From assembly GCA_964587125.1 (NCBI GenBank), contig CAZPKC010000011.1, positions 11,509-75,508 of the forward strand: a stretch of DNA of 64,000 bases. Reading direction: 5' to 3'. Positions 54,134-63,010 of this stretch are shown piece after piece; the first letter of the stretch is position 1; the number at the start of each line of letters is the position of its first letter. The translations under genes and the position numbers were made by a program. Below the pieces are notes generated by a model. It made no database searches. It had not been told where the DNA came from and saw only the letters and a program-made list of their open reading frames with translations. This DNA is from CAIXLI01 sp964587125. GTDB taxonomy: Bacteria; Pseudomonadota; Alphaproteobacteria; UBA9219.

Positions 54134-55072
54134 CTATAGCCTGTTTAAATTCATCCCTTCCAGGCGCCACGTTCCGCCAAGCACGCGATTGTCGTCGCGT
54201 TCGGGGAAGCTTATGTAGAGCGAATTGTTATTCACCTGCGCCTGATAGGCGCGCGTGCAGTTCTCGATCTCGAGCAGTTTGTGGTCCTTATCGTTCAGCA
54301 CAAGGACATAATTTTCGTAAGAGCAGAGGACGCTGTCGGGATTGAACGTCGTGAAAATGATCGCGTCCTCGCCGCCCAGATCGTAGGTTTTCGAAATGCC
54401 GATGACCGAGGGCTGGCCGTTGACTTCGAGAAGGGTTTGGCCGTTGAGCTTGACGGTGTAACGCTTATCCGTCCCGCCTCCGGTTTCGTTAACCTCAAGC
54501 CCCGCAAAGCGCGTGTAAAGAAGCGTGGGGCTTTTGCCTAACGGCGTCTGATAATCCTGATCGACTTCGGTATTGAGGGGATTGACGAAGCCTTGCTCAT
54601 GCGTCAGGGGTTCGTTCGGCGATATCTCGCTTGGGCTCGGCATGACGTGATCGGCATCTTCAAGCGCCTTGCGGGTTTTCTTGCCCAGAACGCCGTCGGG
54701 CTTCAGCCCATGTTCGCGCTGGAAGTTCTTGATCGCCTCGCGCGTCGCGGGGCCCATGATGCCGTCGATCTTGCCCGTGTAATAGCCGAGATGCGCCAGA
54801 TGTTCCTGCGCTATGCGGACGATTTCGTCGCCTTTTTGCGCGTGGGCGCAAGGCGCTTTTTTGTGCGCGCAACCAACGGCATGTTTTGCCTTGGCTTTGG
54901 CGGGATGGGTTTTGGCGATTGCGTGTTTTTTGGCGTGGTGCGTCTTCGCGGGATGCGCCGTGACGCAGGGCGCTGCGCCGGGCTCATCCGCGCGCGCGGT
55001 TGGCGCGCCAAAGGCCAGAGACAGGCAGACGAAAGCGAGCAAAAAAGCCGATTTGCGGAAAAAAGAGGTCAT
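54134..55072 (-). CDS. Exported peptidoglycan-binding-domain protein
   Basis: 312 residues. Signal peptide (FLLAFVCLSLAFGAPTARA-DE), then a His/Lys/Ala-rich basic linker with several Cys (residues 30-80), then a PG_binding_1 domain (AQEHLAHLGYYTGKIDGIMGP, TREAIKNFQREHGLKPDGVLG). The C-terminal 150 residues are beta-rich and unknown. Periplasmic, wall-associated. It lies upstream of the prepilins on the same strand. Confidence 0.82.
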   Translation of the reverse strand: MTSFFRKSAFLLAFVCLSLAFGAPTARADEPGAAPCVTAHPAKTHHAKKHAIAKTHPAKAKAKHAVGCAHKKAPCAHAQKGDEIVRIAQEHLAHLGYYTGKIDGIMGPATREAIKNFQREHGLKPDGVLGKKTRKALEDADHVMPSPSEISPNEPLTHEQGFVNPLNTEVDQDYQTPLGKSPTLLYTRFAGLEVNETGGGTDKRYTVKLNGQTLLEVNGQPSVIGISKTYDLGGEDAIIFTTFNPDSVLCSYENYVLVLNDKDHKLLEIENCTRAYQAQVNNNSLYISFPERDDNRVLGGTWRLEGMNLNRL

Positions 55073-55146
55073 TTCAATGTTCCTTCATTTGATTCCCGTT
55101 TTTATATAGCATATTCTCGTAAAGCCCATAACCCTCGAATTTTACT

Positions 55147-55995
55147 ATGAATTACAGACATATTTATCATGCCGGAAACATCTCGGACGTTGTCAAACAT
55201 GCCGTTTTGACGCATTTGTTGCGGCATTTGCGCGAGAAGGAAAAGGGATTCGCGGTTCTCGACTGCTTTGCGGGAGCCGGTCTTTACGACCGGAACGATC
55301 CGCGCGCCCAGAAAACCGGAGAAGCCGCCGAGGGCATTTTGAATTTGCTCGCGGCCCCTGCTCTTCCCGCTTTGGCGGATTTTTATGCGGTTTTGCGAAA
55401 GGTAAATCCGTTGTGGTCCGGCGAGGGTGCGGAGGGATTTCGCGTTTATCCCGGGTCTCCCCTTTTTGCTTTTCACCTGTTGCGCGAACAAGACCGTTTG
55501 ATCGCTTGCGAATTGCATCCCGAAGAGGAAAAGGCGTTGCGTGTCGCGGTTCCAGCCGACAAGCGCGTACAAATTCATTGCCGGGACGGATACGAGGCTT
55601 TGGGCGCGTTTTTGCCGCCGCCCGAAAAGCGCGGATTGGCGCTGATCGATCCGCCTTACGAACGGGCGGACGAGTTCGACGTTATCGTCAAGCGCGTCGG
55701 CGCGGCGTACCGGCGGTGGAGTTCCGGGATTTTTATGATCTGGTATCCCGTTAAAGACAGGCCCGCGATTTGGAAATTTCATGAGGGTTTGGCGGCAACG
55801 GGCATTCGGAAAATTTTGTGCGCGGAATTCGTTTACGATGAGGACGTGCGCGCGGACAAATTGAGCGGAAGCGGGATGATCGTCATCAATCCTCCGTGGA
55901 AATTGGATGAGGAGTTGAAGGCGCTGTTCCCCCTGCTGCACGGAGCGATGGGGACGGGGTATGCGGGCGTTGCAGTCAGATGGCTTGCCGAATAA
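55147..55995 (+). CDS. rlmJ: 23S rRNA (adenine2030-N6)-methyltransferase RlmJ
   Basis: 282 residues. It methylates A2030 of 23S rRNA. The start MNYRHIYHAGNISDVVKHAV is diagnostic for the RlmJ/ComJ family. VLDCFAGAGLYD binds S-adenosylmethionine, and LIDPPYERADEF is the N6-adenine motif. GAGxGxRxY-type variation is minor. The ATG has a weak upstream site. Stands alone, divergent from the peptidoglycan-binding gene. Confidence 0.92.
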   Translation: MNYRHIYHAGNISDVVKHAVLTHLLRHLREKEKGFAVLDCFAGAGLYDRNDPRAQKTGEAAEGILNLLAAPALPALADFYAVLRKVNPLWSGEGAEGFRVYPGSPLFAFHLLREQDRLIACELHPEEEKALRVAVPADKRVQIHCRDGYEALGAFLPPPEKRGLALIDPPYERADEFDVIVKRVGAAYRRWSSGIFMIWYPVKDRPAIWKFHEGLAATGIRKILCAEFVYDEDVRADKLSGSGMIVINPPWKLDEELKALFPLLHGAMGTGYAGVAVRWLAE

Positions 55996-56140
55996 AGCCA
56001 AACGTGCGCGGATTCAAAGACCACGCCGCGTTTCAGAAAGTGCCGAATTAATCTTTCAAAAAACGAAGATTAACAAACCGATCAAGATAATTAGAATATG
56101 CCGCGTGGACGTGCGGCGCTGGAATGACGAAGAAAAAAGG

Positions 56141-56204
56141 AACCAAATCGGATTCCGCATAAGTTTTCTTTCGCTACGCGAAGAGAAAACTTTGCGGAAT
56201 GACG
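56141..56204. repeat. Long palindromic repeat abutting the thrS stop
   Basis: AACCAAATCGGATTCCGCATAA and TTTGCGGAATGACG outer arms, with TTTTCTTTCGC...GCGAAGAGAAAA inside. It begins 2 bp after the thrS stop and may end its transcript. Confidence 0.85.
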
Positions 56205-56205
56205 G

Positions 56206-58149
56206 TTAGCTTTTCAAATCAGGCGGTAGAGCTTCTACCGCTAGATTCTTGACCGCATCGGAAAGGCTCAGGATTTCCTGCGCTTCGCCGCCGAGGCGGC
56301 GCAAAGCGACGGATTTGGATTCGGATTCCTTCTTGCCGACGACCAAGATCAGCGGGATTTTTTGTAAACTGTGGTCGCGGACTTTCGCGTTGATTTTTTC
56401 GGGGCGAACGTCAATTTGCGCCCGGAGGCCCGCGTTCGCAAGCGCCGCGTAGACTTCATTCGCATATTCTTCGGCGTCGTTCGTGATCGTGCAGACCACC
56501 GCTTGCACCGGCGCGAGCCAGAGCGGAAATTTTCCCGCGTAGTGTTCGATGAGGATTCCGATAAACCTGTGCATCGAGCCTAAAACAACGCGATGAAGCA
56601 TGACGGGACGGTGCTTTTGGCCGTCTTCGCCTATGTAGGATGCGTCGAGGCGTTCCGGCATGTTGAAATCGACTTGTATCGTTCCACATTGCCATTCGCG
56701 GCCAATCGCGTCTTTCAGGTAAAATTCGATCTTGGGGCCGTAGAAGGCTCCGTCGCCTTTGTTCATATCGTAGGCGAGGCCGCCCGATTTCAACGCGCTG
56801 TGCAACGCGCCTTCCGCTTTGTCCCAGACGGTATCCGAGCCGATGCGCTTTTCGGGACGATCGGCCAGACGCACGCGCGCGACCTCGAAGCCCAGATCGG
56901 CGTACATTTTGCGCAAAAGTTCGCAGAACGCGAGGCTTTCGCTTTGGATTTGGTCTTCGGTGCAGAAAATGTGCGCGTCGTCCTGAACCATTTGCCGCAC
57001 GCGGATAAGGCCGTGCATCGCTCCGTGAGCTTCGTTCCTGTGGCAATTGCCGAATTCCGCCATGCGCAGCGGCAAGTCGCGGTAGCTTTTGATGCCTTGC
57101 TTGAAGATTTGGACGTGGCCCGGGCAGTTCATCGGCTTGATGCCGAACCATTTTGTTTCGTCGGGGTTTTCTTCGTTCTTGACGGCGACTTTAAACATAT
57201 TGTCGCCGTAGACATCCCAATGCCCCGACGCCTTGAACAGCGAACTGTCGAAAAGCTGCGGCGTGTGGACTTCGACGTAGCCCGCGGCTTCGATTTGGCG
57301 GCGAACGTAATTTTCGAGCGCGCGGTAGAGCGCCCAGCCCTTGGGATGCCAGAAGACGCTGCCCGCTGCTTCGTCCTGCATATGGAACAGATCGAGGTCC
57401 CTGCCGATTTTGCGGTGGTCGCGTTTTTCGGCTTCTTCGATTTGCGTCAGATACGCTTGCAGTTCCTTGTCGTCACGCCACGCCGTGCCGTAGATGCGCT
57501 GAAGCTGCGCGTTGTTGCTGTCGCCGCGCCAATAGGCCCCCGCGAGCTTGAGCAGCTTGAACGACGTGCCGATTTTGCCCGTCGAGGGCATGTGCGGGCC
57601 CCGGCACAGGTCGCGCCATTCGCCTTGAGAATAGGTCGAGATGACTTGATCGGAGGGAAGGTCGCGGATGAGTTCGGCTTTGTATTTCTCGCCCCGAAGC
57701 TCGAAATATTCGATCGCGTCGCCGCGCGACCATTCCTCGCGCACAAGGGCTTCGTTTTTCGCGATGATCTCGCGCATTTTAGCTTCGATAATCGGGAAAT
57801 CGTCGGTGCTGAAAGGTTCGGCGCGCGCAAAGTCGTAATAAAAGCCGTTCTCGACGTTCGGGCCTATCGTCACTTGCGTGCCCGGAAAAAGCTCCTGCAC
57901 CGCTTCCGCCAAAATATGCGCCGTGTCGTGGCGGATAAGCTCCAAAGCCTCGGGCGATTTGCGCGTGACGATCTCCACGCGCGCGTCTTTCTCGATGGGG
58001 CGCGAAAGATCGCGCATCGCTCCGTCAACTTTGACGGCGAGCGCGGCGGCTGCGAGTCCTTTACCGATCGACGCGGCGAGATCCAAACCCGTTACGGGGC
58101 CGGAAAATTCCTTGACGGTTCCATCGGGCAATGTGAGGCGACGCGACAT
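56206..58149 (-). CDS. thrS: Threonyl-tRNA synthetase
   Basis: 647 residues, class II. An N-terminal TGS domain (residues 1-60), an editing domain with RHDTAHILAEAV and a His/Cys site, the catalytic core with MNCPGHVQIFK, RMAEFGNCHRNEAHGAMHGLIRVR and GPKIEFYLKDAIGREWQCGT, and a C-terminal anticodon-binding domain are all present. Zinc ligands Cys (MNCPG) and His are intact. The ATG at 58149 begins MSRRLTLPDGTVKEF, matching the TGS start. Confidence 0.97.
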   Translation of the reverse strand: MSRRLTLPDGTVKEFSGPVTGLDLAASIGKGLAAAALAVKVDGAMRDLSRPIEKDARVEIVTRKSPEALELIRHDTAHILAEAVQELFPGTQVTIGPNVENGFYYDFARAEPFSTDDFPIIEAKMREIIAKNEALVREEWSRGDAIEYFELRGEKYKAELIRDLPSDQVISTYSQGEWRDLCRGPHMPSTGKIGTSFKLLKLAGAYWRGDSNNAQLQRIYGTAWRDDKELQAYLTQIEEAEKRDHRKIGRDLDLFHMQDEAAGSVFWHPKGWALYRALENYVRRQIEAAGYVEVHTPQLFDSSLFKASGHWDVYGDNMFKVAVKNEENPDETKWFGIKPMNCPGHVQIFKQGIKSYRDLPLRMAEFGNCHRNEAHGAMHGLIRVRQMVQDDAHIFCTEDQIQSESLAFCELLRKMYADLGFEVARVRLADRPEKRIGSDTVWDKAEGALHSALKSGGLAYDMNKGDGAFYGPKIEFYLKDAIGREWQCGTIQVDFNMPERLDASYIGEDGQKHRPVMLHRVVLGSMHRFIGILIEHYAGKFPLWLAPVQAVVCTITNDAEEYANEVYAALANAGLRAQIDVRPEKINAKVRDHSLQKIPLILVVGKKESESKSVALRRLGGEAQEILSLSDAVKNLAVEALPPDLKS

Positions 58150-58276
58150 GTTCTAAAAGCCTTATGAGTTTGTTCCCTCATTCTTTTCTAGCGCGCGACG
58201 AAGACGAAGGAAAGCTTTTTGCTTCCTCCCTTGTGAGTCTTTCATGCAACGGAGAAAAAATTTATCGCCCGCGTCA

Positions 58277-58306
58277 TTGACCATTTGAAACGGGTGCCTC
58301 TAGAGT
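58277..58306 (+). promoter_or_regulatory. Candidate promoter of the ArsC-like gene
   Basis: TTGACC (58277-58282) and TAGAGT (58301-58306), 18 bp apart, upstream of the ATG at 58351. Confidence 0.4.
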
Positions 58307-58350
58307 AGGTCTTCTGATTCGTCCTCTCGGCAGGGAAAAATGAAGAAATC

Positions 58351-58842
58351 ATGAATCCGACGCCGACCACCGTTCTCTTTCTTTCCACAGGCGATGCCGC
58401 GCGGGGCCTTATGGCAGAGGCTCTTCTAAGGCACGTCGGCGGGGACCGCTTTGTCGCTTTTAGCGCCGGATATGCCGCGCTGACGGAGGCCGATCCGCGC
58501 GCTTTGCAGCTTTTGGACTACAACAATATTTATACCGAAGGGCTGAATCCCAAGGGATGGTCGGACTTTTTCGAATCGCCGAGGTCGATTCTCGTCGATG
58601 TGATCGTGACTTTGTCCGAGGAGGCGCGCGCCAACTGCCCCCAATGGCCCGGCGATCCCGTGCGCGTCCATTGGCCCGTCGACGATCCCTGCGCCGCGCT
58701 CAACGACGACGAGCGCGAGTCAAAGTTTCGCAAGTGCTTCAATACGATGCAAAACCGCGTCGAGGCTTTGATCAAGCAGCGCGCGCCCCACTCGCCGGTC
58801 GAGTTGATGTTCCAGTTGAGGAGCATCGCGTCGGTGGTTTAG
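58351..58842 (+). CDS. ArsC/LMW-phosphatase-like protein lacking catalytic cysteines
   Basis: 163 residues with the fold signatures of thioredoxin-coupled arsenate reductase/LMW tyrosine phosphatase, including the RVHWPVDDP motif. The P-loop reads FLSTGDAARG: Ser12 replaces the nucleophilic Cys, while Arg18 is kept. The second redox Cys of ArsC is also Ser (TLSEEARANC, Ser89), and only Cys96 remains. It should not work as a classic ArsC. A regulatory or ligand-binding role is possible. Convergent with the response regulator, stops 1 bp apart. Confidence 0.7.
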   Translation: MNPTPTTVLFLSTGDAARGLMAEALLRHVGGDRFVAFSAGYAALTEADPRALQLLDYNNIYTEGLNPKGWSDFFESPRSILVDVIVTLSEEARANCPQWPGDPVRVHWPVDDPCAALNDDERESKFRKCFNTMQNRVEALIKQRAPHSPVELMFQLRSIASVV

Positions 58843-58843
58843 C

Positions 58844-59251
58844 CTAGCCGCGATTTTTAAGGGTCAGGCAACGCTCGATAACGTCGTTTATTTCCTGCTG
58901 GTTGAACGGCTTCGCGATAAAGCCGTCCGCGTGGTTGTGCGCCGCTTTTTCCTTTTCTTCGATAAAGTCGTTCACGGTCGCCATGACGACGTACGCCGAG
59001 GGGTTGTCTTCCTTGATTTTACGCGTGAGGTCGTGCCCGCTGCCGTCCGGCAGGCGGATGTCCATGAAAATAAGATCGGGTTTTTTCTCCTGATAAAGGC
59101 GCAAGCCTTCTTTCGCCCCCGACGCCGTGAAGATCGCATGCTGGCCGCGAAGGGCAAGTCGGAACATTTCGCGCAAAAGATCGTTGTCCTCCACGACGAG
59201 AACGCGTAATTTTTCATGTTCCGGTTTCTGGTTGCTTGGGTTTTTGCTCAT
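58844..59251 (-). CDS. Single-domain response regulator
   Basis: 135 residues, one receiver (REC) domain and no output domain. Acidic pair in VVEDND, phosphoacceptor Asp64 in FMDIRLPDGSG, the Thr in MATVND and the Lys in FIAKPFN are all present. The ATG at 59251 is taken because GAGGA lies 4-5 nt upstream. It may act as a CheY/DivK-like diffusible regulator or in a phosphorelay. No histidine kinase is adjacent. The N-terminal 15 residues are disordered. Confidence 0.88.
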   Translation of the reverse strand: MSKNPSNQKPEHEKLRVLVVEDNDLLREMFRLALRGQHAIFTASGAKEGLRLYQEKKPDLIFMDIRLPDGSGHDLTRKIKEDNPSAYVVMATVNDFIEEKEKAAHNHADGFIAKPFNQQEINDVIERCLTLKNRG

Positions 59252-59342
59252 AGTGTCCTCGCTTGCGTCGGAAATGGTCGAAAGGTCAATGATAGACAAA
59301 AATGGTAAAGAAATTGCATAAAGAACCGCGAATTCTCGGGAA

Positions 59343-60560
59343 TTATGCGACTTTAGCCGCTTCGTTTTCCATGCGCCGGCCCACCGGAAACATCAGGGCT
59401 TCGTACGCTTCCATGATGCCGTTGAACCAGTTGGCTTGCGGGAAATTGTCCTCGACGAAGGCGCGCGTGTTATCGGCCAGCGATACGCGTTGATCCGTAG
59501 TCATATGAGCGGCCTCGCGCAAGGCTTTGGCCAGAGCGGCCGGATTATCCGGCGGAAGAATCCACGCTGTTTCGTCCTTCAGAATCATTTCTTCGTTCGC
59601 GCCGACGTTCGGGACGATCACCGGACGCCCCAAGGCCTGTGCGCCGAGGATTTCCATGTTCTGTCCGCGCAAAGCGCTGCCCGGCGCCACGACCACGTTC
59701 GAAAGCCAGAACGCCGCAGGCCAGTCGGGGCACACCTCCGGCATAATGACTTTGCCGTTCAGGCCCAATTTCTCGACGCTTTGCTCAATTTCGGCGCGCA
59801 AGCCCGGCGCGCGGCGGTCGCTGCCGACCATGACGGCGTAGATGTTTTCATCTTTGACTTGCGCCAACGCCTCGAGAAAAACGGCGTGGCCCATTTGCGG
59901 CTCGATTGGCACCGGCATAAGCGCGACGATGCCTTGTTCCGGCAAGCGCCACAGACGGCTGAGGGCGTGAAGGCGCTCGGCGCTGATCGCCGCCGTGTTG
60001 AAGTTTTGCAGGTCGATTCCGGGCGGGATGCGCGTCACGACCGCCGGATTGATCTGAAACGTCGAAGTCAGGTGGTTTTCCATCATGCGCGTGGGCACGC
60101 GCACCGTGCAGGACGTTTGAGCTATCAGCGCGATCAGGCGGCGCGTCGAGGAAATGTCGGGCAACGGCTGCGTCAGATCGACCACGAGCGGCAGATGATG
60201 CTGGAGGCTGAGGCTGCACGCCATGGCGACGGGATCGAGCCCGTGCGCGTGGATCAAAACCGGATGCTCCCTTTGCACGAGCGCCTCGAGATGCACGCGG
60301 TTGCGCCAGTTGGCGAACATCCCGTGGCGGCTGAGCGGCATGCGAAAGTGTTTGACCGCCGCGCGTTCGGATTCCGTCACGAGAGCGCCGCCGCCCGATG
60401 CGATCATCGCGCGCCAGCCCAATCTTTGGGTCAGAACGGCCAAGGTGACCGTTTCCCGCGCCGGATCGCCGTAATCGAGGTCGGCGCACAGATGCAACAC
60501 CCCCGTGCGCGCGTTTCGGCGCGACGACGATTTCGACAGGTTCGCTTTAAGTGAAGGCAT
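59343..60560 (-). CDS. GT4-family glycosyltransferase
   Basis: 405 residues, GT-B fold. An N-terminal Rossmann-like domain begins VLHLCADLDYGDPA and has HAHGLDPVAMA. The C-terminal donor domain includes VPTRMMENH, RIPPGIDL and the E-x7-E region in GQNMEILGAQALGRPVIVPN. Likely uses a nucleotide sugar for envelope or polysaccharide assembly. Acceptor unknown. The first 20 residues are basic. Divergent from the hydrolase gene with 47 bp between. Confidence 0.82.
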   Translation of the reverse strand: MPSLKANLSKSSSRRNARTGVLHLCADLDYGDPARETVTLAVLTQRLGWRAMIASGGGALVTESERAAVKHFRMPLSRHGMFANWRNRVHLEALVQREHPVLIHAHGLDPVAMACSLSLQHHLPLVVDLTQPLPDISSTRRLIALIAQTSCTVRVPTRMMENHLTSTFQINPAVVTRIPPGIDLQNFNTAAISAERLHALSRLWRLPEQGIVALMPVPIEPQMGHAVFLEALAQVKDENIYAVMVGSDRRAPGLRAEIEQSVEKLGLNGKVIMPEVCPDWPAAFWLSNVVVAPGSALRGQNMEILGAQALGRPVIVPNVGANEEMILKDETAWILPPDNPAALAKALREAAHMTTDQRVSLADNTRAFVEDNFPQANWFNGIMEAYEALMFPVGRRMENEAAKVA

Positions 60561-60607
60561 TTTCTTGCTAAGAGGGTTCTGGATTATCTCTGACGAAGAG
60601 AAAAAAC

Positions 60608-61351
60608 ATGACCGTCGAGTTCCTTAGTCTAGCGGAAGAAAGCCTCGCTTATCAACGGCAAGTTGGAAATAAAAAGCATTCCGGTGTTTTTTTTCTAAGC
60701 GGCTTTGCGTCGGATATGGAGGGGGCTAAGGCGACTTTTCTGTCAAAGCGCGCCGAAGAGCACGCACTTTCCTTCGTGCGGTTCGATTATCGAGGGTGCG
60801 GACGGTCTTCGGGGAATTTTCCGGACGGAACCATCGGCGCGTGGCTGGAGGATTCTCTGGCCGTTTTCGATCGATTGACCGAAGGGCCGCAGATTGTCGT
60901 GGGATCGTCGATGGGTGGATGGTTGGGCTTGCTGCTGGCGAAAGCGCGGGCCAAGCGCATCAAGGCGTTTATCGGCGTCGCGGCCGCTCCCGATTTCACG
61001 GAAGAGCTTATTTGGAAAAAGTTGACGCCCATTCAGCGCGAAAAAACGCTGCGCGAGGGAGTTTTTTACGAGAACGGGGCGCGAAAAGACGAAGGCAAGC
61101 CGATTACCTTGAAATTGATCGAGGAAGCGAGGAAGCATTTTGTGTTGCGCGAGTCTTTGTCCCTCCCCTGTCCCGTGCGGTTGCTTCAGGGCAAGAAGGA
61201 CGGGGAAGTTCCGTGGACATATGCGGAGCGGATTGCGAAAAATATTTCCTGCGAGGATGTAAAGGTCACGCTCGTTAAAAACGGGGACCACTCGCTGAGC
61301 AGTCCGCAGGATTTGGAGATGCTGTGGGAGACGATTGGGGAGTTTTTATAG
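60608..61351 (+). CDS. Alpha/beta hydrolase
   Basis: 247 residues with the nucleophile Ser in GSSMGGWLG (residue about 102), an oxyanion strand in FFLSGFASDMEG, and a C-terminal NGDHSLSSPQDL with the catalytic His. LLQGKKDGEVPW holds the likely Asp. It is a serine hydrolase of the general lipase/esterase or acyl-thioesterase type, closest in shape to small bacterial BAAT/esterase-like enzymes. Substrate unknown. Strong AT in the 5' leader. The ATG begins MTVEFLSLAEESL. Confidence 0.82.
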   Translation: MTVEFLSLAEESLAYQRQVGNKKHSGVFFLSGFASDMEGAKATFLSKRAEEHALSFVRFDYRGCGRSSGNFPDGTIGAWLEDSLAVFDRLTEGPQIVVGSSMGGWLGLLLAKARAKRIKAFIGVAAAPDFTEELIWKKLTPIQREKTLREGVFYENGARKDEGKPITLKLIEEARKHFVLRESLSLPCPVRLLQGKKDGEVPWTYAERIAKNISCEDVKVTLVKNGDHSLSSPQDLEMLWETIGEFL

Positions 61352-61414
61352 GTGTTTCTTTTTCCTATCCTGCTCAATTTAACGGGAAATAGAGGCGTTC
61401 TTTGCCAATAGAGC

Positions 61415-61696
61415 TTAGAAGCCCGTGCCTTCAGGCCGTGGCGTTATAATTTCGCCAATTTCTTTTGTTGCTATCCCGCTAGGACATTCGGGAACTGGGA
61501 ACGACTGGACGTTCATCATGGCGTCAAAAGCTTCATCGGGAATTACTCTAATTTCATCAAGGGGGCCAGAAGTGGAAGTGCTTTTGTTCTCCGTCACGTC
61601 TTTATTGACATGATCCCACATCAACTTGGTCACCACGGCTGCCATTGTTGGGATAACAACGAGCGCGATATCTTCTGCGAACACCATATCTACCAT
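61415..61696 (-). CDS. Hypothetical protein, 93 aa
   Basis: An N-terminal hydrophobic stretch (DIALVVIPTMAAVVTKLMW) with an acidic start, then a Pro/Ser/Thr/Glu-rich tail (STSTSGPLDEIRVIPDEAF) and two late Cys. GGAGG 6 nt before the ATG and a good promoter at 61722-61751 make it a likely real gene, AT-rich and without family. It may be a small membrane protein with a periplasmic or cytosolic tail. Confidence 0.6.
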   Translation of the reverse strand: MVDMVFAEDIALVVIPTMAAVVTKLMWDHVNKDVTENKSTSTSGPLDEIRVIPDEAFDAMMNVQSFPVPECPSGIATKEIGEIITPRPEGTGF

Positions 61697-61721
61697 GCCG
61701 ACCTCCTTCCATCTTGCGTAT

Positions 61722-61751
61722 AGTATATGTTTTTTATTCCCGTTATTTCAA
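61722..61751 (-). promoter_or_regulatory. Promoter of the 93-aa gene
   Basis: Minus strand TTGAAA (61746-61751), 18 bp, TATACT (61722-61727). Start predicted near 61715, so the untranslated leader is short and holds the GGAGG. Confidence 0.6.
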
Positions 61752-61906
61752 GCCAATTGCTTGCCATTAATACTTTCAAAAAAAGTTACCAGCAAAAACA
61801 GTTTGTTTTTCTCAATTGCATTTTTATATGCTTAATCCTTCTCGGAAGATTTTACCAAAAATTCATTATGAATGATCACTTAACATACTGAAAGTAAAAG
61901 AAAATC

Positions 61907-61934
61907 TTGACTTTTTGCCATCGGCAAGTAAAAT
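61907..61934 (+). promoter_or_regulatory. Promoter upstream of the 269-aa gene
   Basis: TTGACT (61907-61912), 16 bp, TAAAAT (61929-61934), 41 bp before the ATG at 61975. The 278 bp between the two divergent genes is otherwise AT-rich with no gene seen. Confidence 0.5.
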
Positions 61935-61974
61935 CAAATTCATAGTTTAAAACATTGTTTTGGAGACATTGTAA

Positions 61975-62784
61975 ATGGTTGCCCCGGATCGAAAAGACAA
62001 GATTGAAAAACGTTATCCGATGACAATCGCTGAAACCCTGAAAGAGGAAGAAGATGCTTTAGCTTTAATCGAAAAAGGGATGATCGATTGTCTTGAACAA
62101 AAGGAAGACTCTCCCACAATTGAAGATATTGAGAAGAAATTAGATAGTGTGTGGATAAACCTGACTAAGGCAAACGCACGTGTCCCCGGCGGGTTAACAT
62201 CTGGAATCAAAATTCCTATTAAGGACAGAATTGGAAAAATGCCGCCAGAGATCGTGACAGATAAAGACCTGCGGATTCTCAGCATACGCTATAACGGCTT
62301 GGTTCAAAGGAGAAATGACTTAAGCGCGGTGTTAAGCAACAAACACATGCGCAGCTTGTTAGAAAAGGGCAACAAAACAAACGAAATTCTTTTAGCGGTT
62401 ACGACCGGCGGTCTTGTTCCTTTGACAATTTTAGCCGTCATGCTCGCGGCGTACGGAACAAAGGACGAGGGATTTCTTTTAAAGCTTGGATCACTAGTAA
62501 TTGTAGCTTGTGGAGGAACAACTGCTTATGTGCTTTACAAGCCTTCAATTATAAAAAACGCAAAAAATGTCATAAGAAATTTTAGGGAATGCGGAACTTC
62601 GGTTACTGCGGGGTGTAATAGTCTACGAATGAAAGGGTACAACATTCGGTTAGAGGCTTCTATTCGCGTAGGTTTTGCATATGAAAATGGGAAAGTTTGG
62701 GTTGACGATAAAGCCCATGCGATGGTGATGCCAATTCGAAAAGTCGCAAATCGATTTCGTTTTAGAAAAGGGCCTAATTTATAA
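61975..62784 (+). CDS. Hypothetical membrane protein, 269 aa
   Basis: Unrecognised. A charged, helical N-terminal 130 residues, then two membrane spans (LLAVTTGGLVPLTILAVMLA and GSLVIVACGGTTAYVLYK) near residues 140-195, then a basic C-terminal part. It is AT-rich. A promoter lies 41 bp upstream and the 3' end overlaps the convergent Cys-rich ORF by 6 bp. It may be a lineage-specific inner-membrane protein. Confidence 0.6.
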   Translation: MVAPDRKDKIEKRYPMTIAETLKEEEDALALIEKGMIDCLEQKEDSPTIEDIEKKLDSVWINLTKANARVPGGLTSGIKIPIKDRIGKMPPEIVTDKDLRILSIRYNGLVQRRNDLSAVLSNKHMRSLLEKGNKTNEILLAVTTGGLVPLTILAVMLAAYGTKDEGFLLKLGSLVIVACGGTTAYVLYKPSIIKNAKNVIRNFRECGTSVTAGCNSLRMKGYNIRLEASIRVGFAYENGKVWVDDKAHAMVMPIRKVANRFRFRKGPNL

Positions 62785-62949
62785 GTGATCCGACAAAACT
62801 TCTCTCACCAAAACAACATCTTCGGGAGTGGTGGGAGTTTTTCCGCCCTTGGGATTGCACGCGCAGATATCCTCGCCGCAAGGATGAATATCTTCGCCAT
62901 CCTTGGTGCAGCACTTGCGCTTCGTTACCGTTGTATCCATTCTCTCCAT
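62779..62949 (-). CDS. 56-residue Cys-rich protein
   Basis: A small reading frame with AAGGAG 5 nt before the ATG. Five Cys lie in the order C13 C14, C24, C29, C31 (KCCTKDGEDIHPC, then GEDICAC). The tail TPEDVVLVREVLSDHL is helical and acidic. The spacing suggests a metal-binding or disulfide-rich peptide. No signal peptide. It lies downstream of the ftsZ terminator on the same strand. No family recognised. The ribosome site is the main evidence. Confidence 0.55.
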   Translation of the reverse strand: MERMDTTVTKRKCCTKDGEDIHPCGEDICACNPKGGKTPTTPEDVVLVREVLSDHL

Positions 62950-63010
62950 AATTTCTCCTTCTCAAAAAAACCGATCGTTAAAGATAATTCAGGCAGGAAA
63001 AAAATGCGAC

